NCBI RefSeq assembly: GCF_047308265.1
Contig: NZ_JBKQWY010000001.1
Coordinates: 186,001-250,000 of the forward strand
From: Maricaulis sp047308265
GTDB taxonomy: Bacteria > Pseudomonadota > Alphaproteobacteria > Caulobacterales > Maricaulaceae
Direction of reading: 5' to 3'
DNA length: 64,000 bases
Positions 17,198-24,260 of this stretch are shown one piece after another (within the stretch, counting starts at the first letter, position 1; each line of letters opens with the position of its first letter). A program made the translations under genes and the position numbers. The notes beneath the pieces are model-generated. The model made no database searches and was not told where the DNA came from. It worked only from the letters and a program-made list of their open reading frames with translations.

Positions 17198-17246
17198 GGC
17201 GAGGGACACGGTTTACACCTGAAACAGGCGCCGCGTCCCCTTCGCC
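17198..17246 (-). other. Imperfect stem-loop in L,D-transpeptidase leader
   Basis: GGCGAGGGACACGG (17198-17211) is largely complementary to CCGCGTCCCCTTCGCC (17231-17246), with two bulges and a 19-nt loop. It lies 18-66 bp upstream of the transpeptidase start. It could shape the 5' UTR or be coincidental; no T-run is present. Confidence 0.3.
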
Positions 17247-17425
17247 TCCCCCACCACGGAACACAGTCCGCTGACGCGAACTCGCTGTTTTGTGAGCAAA
17301 TATCAGGCCACGAATCGACGCCAAAATAGGATGATTGGACGAATTCAACCGGAAAAAATAACCGGGTCGAATTTACCGCCCGGCAGGAATTGCCTTGTTG
17401 GACGAAATCAGCATGATCTAGGGAC

Positions 17426-18112
17426 ATGAGCGCACAAAAAACTATTCTGGTCATCGATGATGATGACGACCTCCGGGAAGCCCTCATCGAGCAGTTTGCC
17501 CTGCACGAGGAATTCCGGACCATCCAGGCTGATCGCGCAAGCGAAGGCCTGAACCGGGCCAAGGATGAACGGGCTGATCTGATTCTTCTGGATGTGGATT
17601 TGCCTGACATGGACGGCCGTGAAGCCTGTCGCCTGATGCGCAAGAACGGTGTCACAGCACCTATCATGATGCTCACAGGGCAAGATACGGATGCGGACCA
17701 GATCCTGGGCCTTGAATCTGGCGCCAATGACTATGTCACCAAACCGTTCAAGTTTTCGGTTCTTCTGGCCCGTGTCCGGGCGCATCTGCGCAGTCACGAA
17801 CAGTCAGAAGATGCCGTCTTTCAGGTCGGACCGTATGAGTTTCGTCCGGCGATGAAATTGCTGGTCACAGGCGATGACAGGAAAGTCCGGTTGACCGAGA
17901 AAGAGACCAATATTCTCAAATATCTTTACCGGTCGGGGGGCAAGCCCGTGCCGCGTGATGAATTGTTGCACGAGGTCTGGGGCTACAATCCGGCTGTGAC
18001 CACACACACTCTGGAAACCCATGTCTACCGCCTGCGCCAGAAGATCGAACCTGATCCCGCGCACGCGCGTCTCCTGGTCACGGAGAGTGGGGGTTATCGC
18101 CTCCAGACCTGA
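17426..18112 (+). CDS. cenR: Response regulator, CenR-like (OmpR/PhoB family)
   Basis: The N-terminal receiver domain has the acidic pocket DDDDD (residues 11-15), phospho-acceptor Asp56 (LLDVDLPDMDG) and switch Lys106 (TKPF). The C-terminal winged-helix domain ends RLRQKIEPDPAHARLLVTESGGYRL. The sequence is very close to what I recall of Caulobacter CenR, the essential envelope regulator paired with CenK, and the location near parAB and the ntrZ-like gene agrees. No histidine kinase is adjacent. A bidirectional terminator follows. Confidence 0.82.
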   Translation: MSAQKTILVIDDDDDLREALIEQFALHEEFRTIQADRASEGLNRAKDERADLILLDVDLPDMDGREACRLMRKNGVTAPIMMLTGQDTDADQILGLESGANDYVTKPFKFSVLLARVRAHLRSHEQSEDAVFQVGPYEFRPAMKLLVTGDDRKVRLTEKETNILKYLYRSGGKPVPRDELLHEVWGYNPAVTTHTLETHVYRLRQKIEPDPAHARLLVTESGGYRLQT

Positions 18113-18132
18113 TTGCCTGCATGATGCAGCGT

Positions 18133-18166
18133 AAAAATGCCGTCAGCTTTTACTGGCGGCATTTTT
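18133..18166. terminator. Bidirectional intrinsic terminator after cenR
   Basis: AAAAATGCCG (18133-18142) pairs with CGGCATTTTT (18157-18166), with further pairing inside and A/T runs on both sides. It serves cenR and the convergent nrtS-like gene, whose stop codon lies inside the hairpin. Confidence 0.9.
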
Positions 18167-18355
18167 TGTGTCTGCATCGCGGTTGGCGAGCCAGGCACTG
18201 ACCAGTGATACGGCAAAGGGAACAAGAAAGGTCAGACCCGTCTGAAGAGGTGCGGGACCTTGCGTCCAGAGGCGGTCCCACTGATTGATGAGTGTCAGCA
18301 CCGGCCCGACGATCATCATCACCACAAGAGCCCGTCGGACAGATGCCATCGTCAT
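18143..18355 (-). CDS. Small two-helix membrane protein, NrtS-like (nitrate/nitrite transporter NrtS family)
   Basis: A 70-aa protein with two predicted membrane helices (VRRALVVMMIVGPVLTLINQWD and TFLVPFAVSLVSAWLA). The LINQWDRL linker and the FLVPFAVS second helix resemble the NrtS family, described as a small nitrate/nitrite transporter. GGAGA precedes the ATG at 18355. A perfect 16-bp palindrome lies 13 bp upstream. No nitrate-assimilation genes are nearby, so the substrate is uncertain. Confidence 0.6.
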   Translation of the reverse strand: MTMASVRRALVVMMIVGPVLTLINQWDRLWTQGPAPLQTGLTFLVPFAVSLVSAWLANRDADTKNAASKS

Positions 18356-18367
18356 CTCGATCTCCGT

Positions 18368-18383
18368 TCAATACGCGTATTGA
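18368..18383. promoter_or_regulatory. 16-bp perfect palindrome upstream of nrtS-like gene
   Basis: TCAATACGCGTATTGA is a perfect dyad placed just before the ribosome-binding site of the small membrane protein gene. Its position and symmetry suggest an operator; the regulator is unknown. Confidence 0.45.
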
Positions 18384-18434
18384 CTATCCGTCGGCGAATA
18401 TCGACCGGCAAGGCGCTCAACGCGAACGTGATCC

Positions 18435-19247
18435 TTAATCGCCGAAATCCAGCACGACCGGGGCATGATCGCTGGGTTTCTCCCAACCGCGCACGTCTTC
18501 CCAGATCTGGAATCCGTCACGCCCGGTGGCCAGGGCGCGGTCCCGGGCGGCCGGCGCGGCCCAGATATGATCCAGTCGGCGGCCGCGATTGGCCTTGCGC
18601 CAGTCTCGGGCGCGATAGCTCCACCAGGAATAGAGTTTCTCGTCCATCGGCACGAGCTCCCGCGCGATGTCCGAGAATTCCCCGGCGAGGCGAATACGCT
18701 CCAGGGCATCGGTCTCGACCGGCGTGTGCGAAACCACTTTCAGAAGTTGTTTGTGCGACCAGACATCATGTTCATAAGGCGCGATATTGAAATCGCCGAC
18801 CAGAACGAGCGGAGCATTCTCCGTCTTGCGCGACGCAAAATAGGCTTCAATCCGCGCCAGAAACTCCATCTTGTGCGCAAAACGCGGATTGGTCTCCGGA
18901 TCGGGCTCATCCCCTCCGGCAGGGATGTAGAAATTATGGAGTTCCAACCCCTCTACACCCACGCGCTGATGACGGGCTTCGCCCTTGGGGCATAGATCGG
19001 CATCGGGCAGGTCTTCGAGTTCATACTTTGACGCAATGGCCACGCCATGCATGCCTTTCATGCCGCGTACATGAAAGTGGGAAAAACCCATCTCCCGAAA
19101 CGTCCCTTCAGGGAATTCATGGTTCTGGCACTTGATTTCCTGCAGGCACAGGACATCGGGATCGGCCTGTTTCACCCACTCCGCGACCATGGGCGCACGC
19201 AGGCGTACGGAATTGATGTTCCAGCTGGCAAGACGTAGAGCGGCCAT
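18435..19247 (-). CDS. xth: Exodeoxyribonuclease III / AP endonuclease
   Basis: Base-excision-repair nuclease of the EEP family. Visible signatures are ASWNINSVRLR, the metal-binding Glu in LCLQEIKCQ, GMHGVAIASKY, VLVGDFNIAPYEHDVW with the catalytic Asp-Asn pair, YSWWSYRARDWRKANRGRRLDHIWA, and the final SDHAPVVLDF His. At 270 aa it is normal length. It may share a transcript with the TrpF-like gene 20 bp upstream on the same strand. Confidence 0.95.
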   Translation of the reverse strand: MAALRLASWNINSVRLRAPMVAEWVKQADPDVLCLQEIKCQNHEFPEGTFREMGFSHFHVRGMKGMHGVAIASKYELEDLPDADLCPKGEARHQRVGVEGLELHNFYIPAGGDEPDPETNPRFAHKMEFLARIEAYFASRKTENAPLVLVGDFNIAPYEHDVWSHKQLLKVVSHTPVETDALERIRLAGEFSDIARELVPMDEKLYSWWSYRARDWRKANRGRRLDHIWAAPAARDRALATGRDGFQIWEDVRGWEKPSDHAPVVLDFGD

Positions 19248-19267
19248 GGGGATCTCCTGAGAACAAG

Positions 19268-19924
19268 TCAGGCTGCGTGAACCGCAGCGATGAATGCGTT
19301 GAGTTTGACGGGGTCGAGCCTGTCATAGGTACGTATTCCCGAACACAGGTCGAGGCCAAAGGGGCGAACAGCACGAATGGCGTCTGCGGCATTGTCGGGG
19401 GTCAGACCGCCGGCGAGGAAGACCGGAATAACTAGATCAGCAACAATTTTGGCGCTGATTTCCCAATCATGCGTGCGTCCAGTGCCGCCGAGTTCGGGAA
19501 TGGCAGCGCTGGGGCGCCCGCTGTCCAGCAAGAGCGCATCGGCGGTGTGCGCGTAGGCCCGAGCCAGAGACAGTGTTTCTTTTCCCCCGACATGGAGCAC
19601 TTGGACGAGGCGAACAAAGGGCCTGTGTGCACGGATCTGTGTAAGCACGTCGGGTTCGACAGGGCTGACGACTTGAAGCGTATCCGTGCCAGCTTGATCA
19701 ACTGCGGCGATGAGGCCGTCCGCTGTTGTGTCGCTGGACAGGAGAAAGCGGGAGACCGACGGAACAATCTGGCGGGACAGCGATGCGATGGTATCTAGAT
19801 CCAGCGTGCCGGGTCCGGAGGGCATGGGGCCGACCAGGCCTAGGGCATCAGCACCCGCTTTTACAGCGAGACGCGCTTCCTCGATCGATGAAATACAACA
19901 GATCTTGATGCGAGTGCGCGCCAT
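19268..19924 (-). CDS. Divergent phosphoribosylanthranilate-isomerase (TrpF) family protein
   Basis: A 218-aa TIM barrel with the two TrpF catalytic positions conserved: Cys in RIKICC and Asp in ALLLDSG. The Gly after the catalytic Cys in the usual KICG is here Cys, and the expected FxxSPR loop is replaced by GLVGPMPSGPG. The terminal phosphate motif reads GLDLCSGIRTYDRLDPVKL rather than a V-SSG-VE form. No other trp genes are adjacent. It could be the cell's TrpF or a paralogue with another substrate. Confidence 0.7.
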   Translation of the reverse strand: MARTRIKICCISSIEEARLAVKAGADALGLVGPMPSGPGTLDLDTIASLSRQIVPSVSRFLLSSDTTADGLIAAVDQAGTDTLQVVSPVEPDVLTQIRAHRPFVRLVQVLHVGGKETLSLARAYAHTADALLLDSGRPSAAIPELGGTGRTHDWEISAKIVADLVIPVFLAGGLTPDNAADAIRAVRPFGLDLCSGIRTYDRLDPVKLNAFIAAVHAA

Positions 19925-19933
19925 GTCCGGGGC

Positions 19934-20545
19934 CTAGAGGATGTTGAAGCTCGAGCCGATGAGCCCGATGGGCCAACGACCCCGGGCAAACAGACGCCAG
20001 CGGGCCACAAACGGATGAGGATCGTCGTCATCCTCAGCTTCCGCCAGAACGACCAGGGCGGCGCCATTGGCCGCCTGAACAAGTGCCCCGGCTCCGGCCT
20101 GGATCAGGGCTTCATCTTCCAAATCCGCGATATGAGCGGCGTCTTCCATGGCTTCACGGGCATTGTCAGCGGTGGCTTGCGCCACATAGGTCAGCGCCGT
20201 CTGGACCGCGCTTTCATCAAGGCGTTCCAGAGCCCGTCCAACGAGTCCGGAGCGCAACATTTCTTCCGCTTCCCAGGCCTGGGAATTCATCTCAGGGTTT
20301 TCTGCTGCGTACCCGGCCTCTTCCCAGCTCTCTACAAGAGCAGGATCGGCATCGGGGAACCCCAGACCGTCGAGATAGAGACGGGCGAGATGTTTCTCAC
20401 GCTCATCCAGGTGTTCGCCAAGCCGCGAAAACCAGGAATGCGCATTCAGGCCGTCAGCAAACGCGCGCACGCGATAGAGCAGAGGAATTTCTTCCAGCAG
20501 ACGCGGGATATCGGCGTCAACGCGATCATCATCTTCAAAATCCAT
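19934..20545 (-). CDS. Conserved acidic hypothetical protein
   Basis: I do not recognise the family. The 203-aa protein is very acidic (starts MDFEDDDRVDADIP; internal EDDDDPHP) and mostly helical and alanine-rich (QTALTYVAQATADNAREAMEDAA). No signal peptide or transmembrane segment is visible. The stop lies about 9 bp before the TrpF-like gene start, so the two may be co-transcribed. The candidate small RNA lies upstream on the same strand. Confidence 0.6.
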   Translation of the reverse strand: MDFEDDDRVDADIPRLLEEIPLLYRVRAFADGLNAHSWFSRLGEHLDEREKHLARLYLDGLGFPDADPALVESWEEAGYAAENPEMNSQAWEAEEMLRSGLVGRALERLDESAVQTALTYVAQATADNAREAMEDAAHIADLEDEALIQAGAGALVQAANGAALVVLAEAEDDDDPHPFVARWRLFARGRWPIGLIGSSFNIL

Positions 20546-20614
20546 GTCCGATATCTAGACCCCGTCGCGCGTGAGCGAAAGGGATGGACTGGCAAAAGCG
20601 GTGGGCAAAGGGAG

Positions 20615-20760
20615 GAGAAAAGCAATGCGCCCGACCTCGAGGGGGGGAGGCCGGGCGCTTAGCCTTGCGCCGGTGTCAGCGCATGCGCCGGGAGGGGATA
20701 GTCCGGCGCGACTGTGGGACGGATCCGCAAGCGGGGGGACGACGCCGATCCATGTCGCCC
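20615..20760 (-). ncRNA. Candidate small RNA with C-rich hairpin loops
   Basis: Within the 322-bp gene-free stretch 20546-20867. Read on the reverse strand, three inverted repeats occur in order. A is GGATC...GATCC (20751-20721), enclosing GTCCCCCCGC. B is GCGCCGG/CCGGCGC (20709-20685), with loop ACTATCCCCTC. C is a 12-bp stem (20658-20647 with 20638-20627), with loop CCCCCCTC, followed by TTTT. Stem C contains a G-U pair on this strand that would be A-C on the other, favouring reverse-strand transcription. C-rich loops suggest pairing to Shine-Dalgarno regions, as in alphaproteobacterial C-rich sRNAs such as GsrN. It is not 4.5S, tmRNA or RNase P by signature. Confidence 0.5.
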
Positions 20761-20766
20761 TCAGTC

Positions 20767-20792
20767 AGCGTCACTATAACGCCACACGTTCC
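20767..20792 (-). promoter_or_regulatory. EcfG-type (general stress sigma) promoter candidate
   Basis: On the reverse strand GGAAC (20792-20788) is followed after 17 nt by CGCT (20770-20767), close to the alphaproteobacterial EcfG consensus GGAAC-N16/17-CGTT. A TATAGT lies between them and could be an overlapping sigma70 -10. It points into the candidate small RNA. Confidence 0.45.
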
Positions 20793-20867
20793 AAAAGAAG
20801 ACAAATAAAAAATGAGAAAGGAATTGCCTGTGGCGAATATGTCGCAGTGGTTTGTTAAGAAGTCGCG

Positions 20868-21602
20868 CTAGCGGCGTCCGCGACGGGAATCGGAACCATC
20901 ATCATCCAGGACAAACAGGCGACGGTCGAGGCGCAGACCCGTATTGACCTCGCTGAGGCTCAAACGTGTTGTCTGACCCAGGCTGTCGGTCGCCCACCAC
21001 TCTTGCAAGGCATGGGACATGCTATCAAAGCGGAACAGTATTTCTCCGTCCATTTCGCCGTCGGGATCGCGAACACCCAGATAGATCGACCCGGCTTCCT
21101 CGAAAACTTCCGTCACCTCGGCATCTTCAGACAGGTCTATATCGCGCTTGAGAATCCACCACAGCGGCGTGGACCGCAAGGGCGCCCGGTCTGTGGTTTC
21201 CAGAGCCTGATCCTGGAGGGCAACGGTTGAACCATCTGCAACGATCAGAAACGGGCTCGGATCATCATAGTCGAAGCGCAAGCGGCCCGGGCGCTGGATG
21301 GACAGGAGACCACTGGCATAACTGCCATCGGGCGAGACCTGGTGAAAGCGGGCCTGCAGTGTGTCGATAGAATTCATCCAGGCATTGATCTCGACCAGAG
21401 CCTGGTCCGCATCAAACAGCACGGGTGACGGGCTTGTCATTGTCTCAGACGGAGTCTGATCCGTTTGTACCTGCCCTGTTTGTGACTGGGCGGGCAGAGC
21501 CTGGGACGGGGATGCCACGTCCTGGGCAGATGGAAGAGGTTCGGCCTCTTGCGCGGCAAGAAGGCTGAAGGACATCAGGGCGGTGGTCAGTAGCGTGTTC
21601 AT
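20868..21602 (-). CDS. lolA: Outer-membrane lipoprotein carrier protein LolA
   Basis: Periplasmic chaperone that ferries lipoproteins from LolCDE to the outer membrane. The N-terminus MNTLLTTALMSFSLLAAQEAE is a signal peptide, followed by a Pro/Gln/Ser-rich linker to about residue 60. The LolA fold follows: MNSIDTLQARFHQVSPDGSYASGLLSIQRPGRLRFDYDDPSPFLIVADGSTVALQDQ. At 244 aa it is longer than average because of the linker. It lies 72 bp downstream of ftsK on the same strand, the common alphaproteobacterial order. Confidence 0.9.
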   Translation of the reverse strand: MNTLLTTALMSFSLLAAQEAEPLPSAQDVASPSQALPAQSQTGQVQTDQTPSETMTSPSPVLFDADQALVEINAWMNSIDTLQARFHQVSPDGSYASGLLSIQRPGRLRFDYDDPSPFLIVADGSTVALQDQALETTDRAPLRSTPLWWILKRDIDLSEDAEVTEVFEEAGSIYLGVRDPDGEMDGEILFRFDSMSHALQEWWATDSLGQTTRLSLSEVNTGLRLDRRLFVLDDDGSDSRRGRR

Positions 21603-21674
21603 GGGCGCAAGCTGGACTGTGATTGCGGCTTGAGCAAGACCGTATCATTCATCCGCGGTTAGATTTCTGAATTG

Positions 21675-24140
21675 TCATGCAGCGTCATGTTCGGGCAGGA
21701 AGATTTCCCGTCGTCCCGCATGATCCGCCGGACCAATCATGCCTTCCTGTTCCATTTGTTCAATCAGGGTTGCCGCACGATTGTAACCGATCTGAAGACG
21801 ACGCTGGATATAGCTGGTCGAAGCTTTTCGGTCGCGGGCAACAATGGCCACGGCTTGATCGAACAGGCTTGCTTCGACATCGATATCCTCGCCGCTATCA
21901 CCGCCCTCCAGCTCGTCATCACTTTCCGTGACGGCTTCTAGATAATCGGGAACACCCTGGCTTTTGAGGAAGTTGGCGACCTCTTCAACCTCCCGGTCGG
22001 ACACAAAGGGGCCGTGAAGACGTCGAAGTCGACCGCCGGATGCCATGTAGAGAAGATCACCCATACCCAGCAATTGCTCGGCGCCCTGCTCGCCCAGAAT
22101 GGTCCGGCTGTCGATTTTCGAGGTCACGGAATAGGAAATCCGGGTCGGGAAATTCGCCTTGATGGTGCCCGTAATCACATCGACGGAGGGGCGTTGTGTG
22201 GCGGTGATCAAGTGGATGCCGGCCGCCCGGGCCATCTGGGCAAGACGCTGAACGGCACCCTCGATATCCTTGCCGGCGACCATCATCAAATCGGCCATTT
22301 CATCGATGATAATGACCAGATAGGGCATTTTTTCTGCCGGAATGCTCTCGGTTTCATAGATGGGTTCGCCGGTTTCCCGGTCATACCCGGTCTGCACGGT
22401 CCGGCTGAGGTCTTCATCACGCGCCTTGGCTTCAGCGACGCGTTCATTGAAGCCAGCCACATTGCGCACACCCACCTTGGACATGCGCAGATAGCGGCTT
22501 TCCATCTCCCGAACGGCCCATTTGAGCGCGACGACAGCTTTCTTGGGATCGGTGACGACGGGGGCTAGGAGATGGGGAATGCCATCATAAACCGAAAGTT
22601 CGAGCATTTTCGGGTCGATCATGATCATGCGGCACTCTTCCGGAGGCAGGCGGTAGAGTAGCGAGAGGATCATGGCATTAATGCCCACCGATTTACCTGA
22701 GCCGGTCGTACCGGCGATCAAAAGGTGGGGCATGCGTGCCAGGTCAGCGACAAAGGGTTCACCGCCAATGGTTTCACCCAGCGCCATGGGTAGGTCAGCC
22801 TTTGTCTCCTCAAATGCTTTCGCGTTGAGCAGGGCCCGCAGGAAGACTGTTTCCCGGCTGGGATTGGGTAGTTCAATACCAATGGCATTGCGTCCCGGCA
22901 CCACGGCAACACGAGCGGCCATTGTGCTCATGGAGCGGGCGATATCGTCGGCCAGATTGATTACACGAGAGGATTTCACGCCAGGCGCCGGTTCGAATTC
23001 ATACAGCGTGACCACCGGACCCGGCCGGACCTGGACAATCTCGCCCTTCACGCCGAAATCAGAGAGCACGCCCTGAAGCAATTCGGCATTCTGGCGCAGC
23101 GCTGTTTCGTCGATGGCTCCGGTACGAACGGCAGGTTTGGACAGGAGATCCAGCCGAGGCAGTTTGAAACCTTCTGTTTTTACGAAGGGCAAGGCACCTT
23201 GGGCTTCACGAATATCGCGGTCGCTCTGACGCGCCTGTTTGCTCGCTGCGACCTTGATATGCTTGCCGGGGTCCGCGTCTTCGGTGTCAACGTGTTCAGT
23301 AGACGGACGAACAGGCTCTGGATCTGTGTCGGTGGACCGATTGACGGCAACGGCGGGTAGAACCGTATCTTCGGCAGCTGCGCGCAGGGCCTGACGCAAG
23401 ACCGGTTCAGAGTGATTGCGTTCCACGGTGTCGTCCGTGGGGGAGAGCCCCATCAGACGCATCAGGTCCATGCCCCGACCGGCCAGTGAATCGATCCAAA
23501 CACGCACGGTGGCCCAGAAAAGCTGGGCGGCGTCCATGGCAGCCGTGATGTCGGCCGGCCTCAGTCCAAAGGTGAAAAAGACTCCGGCGATCGCCAGGAC
23601 GAGGCCGAGCAGTGCGCCGATAGATGTCGCGGCTGGTAGGTCCAGTGCGCGGATCGGGGCACTGAGAGTCTGCAGCATCATATCTCCCGACACACCCCCC
23701 AGTCCAACGGCATAAGGCCAGGCCTGGGGCAGCGGCAAGGCGCTGACTGCGGCAGCAAATCCCAGCGTGCCCACCAGAGCAAACATCCAGCGAAGGGCGG
23801 TGACCAGCCGACCGCGCGGCCGAGGCGATTGGGCCAGCAGCAATCCACCCCACAAGCTGAGCGCCAGGGCCGGACCACCGGATGCCCAGCCCAGGGTTTG
23901 CAACAAGGTGTCCGAGATCCCTGCACCAACGGGTCCCATCCAATTGCGGACTGGCTGATCGCTGGCCACATTCCAGCTTGGGTCCAGGATGTTGTGACTC
24001 AGCAAGGCGGCAAACAGATACAGACCTGCCAGCAACATGACGGATCCGACCAGCCAGGCGCGCAGACGGGTCACCAAACCCGGACCGGACGCGGCCGTGT
24101 CATCCTCGAACTCGGTATCGGAAACAGCTGATCTCGACAT
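21675..24140 (-). CDS. ftsK: DNA translocase FtsK/SpoIIIE
   Basis: Septal DNA pump that clears the terminus at division. The N-terminus has about four membrane helices (residues ~25-180), then a Pro/charged linker and the motor domain with Walker A GTTGSGKSVG, Walker B YLVIIIDEMADLMMV and ATQRPSVDVITGTIKANFPTRI. The C-terminal gamma winged helix (STSYIQRRLQIGYNRAATLIEQMEQEGMIGPADH) would read KOPS. The start at 24140 (MSRSAVSDTE) is taken; an ATG at 24218 is the alternative and neither has a clear Shine-Dalgarno. A near-consensus CtrA box lies 36 bp upstream. Confidence 0.95.
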   Translation of the reverse strand: MSRSAVSDTEFEDDTAASGPGLVTRLRAWLVGSVMLLAGLYLFAALLSHNILDPSWNVASDQPVRNWMGPVGAGISDTLLQTLGWASGGPALALSLWGGLLLAQSPRPRGRLVTALRWMFALVGTLGFAAAVSALPLPQAWPYAVGLGGVSGDMMLQTLSAPIRALDLPAATSIGALLGLVLAIAGVFFTFGLRPADITAAMDAAQLFWATVRVWIDSLAGRGMDLMRLMGLSPTDDTVERNHSEPVLRQALRAAAEDTVLPAVAVNRSTDTDPEPVRPSTEHVDTEDADPGKHIKVAASKQARQSDRDIREAQGALPFVKTEGFKLPRLDLLSKPAVRTGAIDETALRQNAELLQGVLSDFGVKGEIVQVRPGPVVTLYEFEPAPGVKSSRVINLADDIARSMSTMAARVAVVPGRNAIGIELPNPSRETVFLRALLNAKAFEETKADLPMALGETIGGEPFVADLARMPHLLIAGTTGSGKSVGINAMILSLLYRLPPEECRMIMIDPKMLELSVYDGIPHLLAPVVTDPKKAVVALKWAVREMESRYLRMSKVGVRNVAGFNERVAEAKARDEDLSRTVQTGYDRETGEPIYETESIPAEKMPYLVIIIDEMADLMMVAGKDIEGAVQRLAQMARAAGIHLITATQRPSVDVITGTIKANFPTRISYSVTSKIDSRTILGEQGAEQLLGMGDLLYMASGGRLRRLHGPFVSDREVEEVANFLKSQGVPDYLEAVTESDDELEGGDSGEDIDVEASLFDQAVAIVARDRKASTSYIQRRLQIGYNRAATLIEQMEQEGMIGPADHAGRREIFLPEHDAA

Positions 24141-24175
24141 GGGGCCGGATTTTACCGGCAGAGTCTTCCAAGAGG

Positions 24176-24191
24176 GTAAACGCGGCTTAAC
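24176..24191. promoter_or_regulatory. CtrA-like box upstream of ftsK
   Basis: GTAA-N7-TTAAC, one base away from the CtrA consensus TTAA-N7-TTAAC. It lies 36 bp upstream of the ftsK start and 70 bp upstream of the divergent hydroxylase gene. Confidence 0.35.
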
Positions 24192-24260
24192 CCTTTCGAT
24201 CTGCGACTGCGGCAGCATGGCCGCTTTTTTTTCGCGTGGATCTGCCTATTCTTCGCAGTC

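Noticed and set aside
17181..17348. Extension of the L,D-transpeptidase frame
   Set aside because: The sequence is basic, lacks a signal peptide and overlaps the structured leader; MSDN start at 17180 is better.
20600..20770. 4.5S RNA, tmRNA, RNase P RNA or 6S RNA at this locus
   Set aside because: The GGAAGGAAGCAGCC (4.5S) and GAGGAAAGTCCG (RNase P) signatures are absent and the length is wrong for tmRNA; no long closing stem with central bubble as in 6S was evident.
20571..20858. Forward-strand frames of 74 and 95 aa in the lolA-downstream gap
   Set aside because: Composition is low-complexity and basic, there is no ribosome-binding site, and the region is better explained by strand-specific RNA hairpins.
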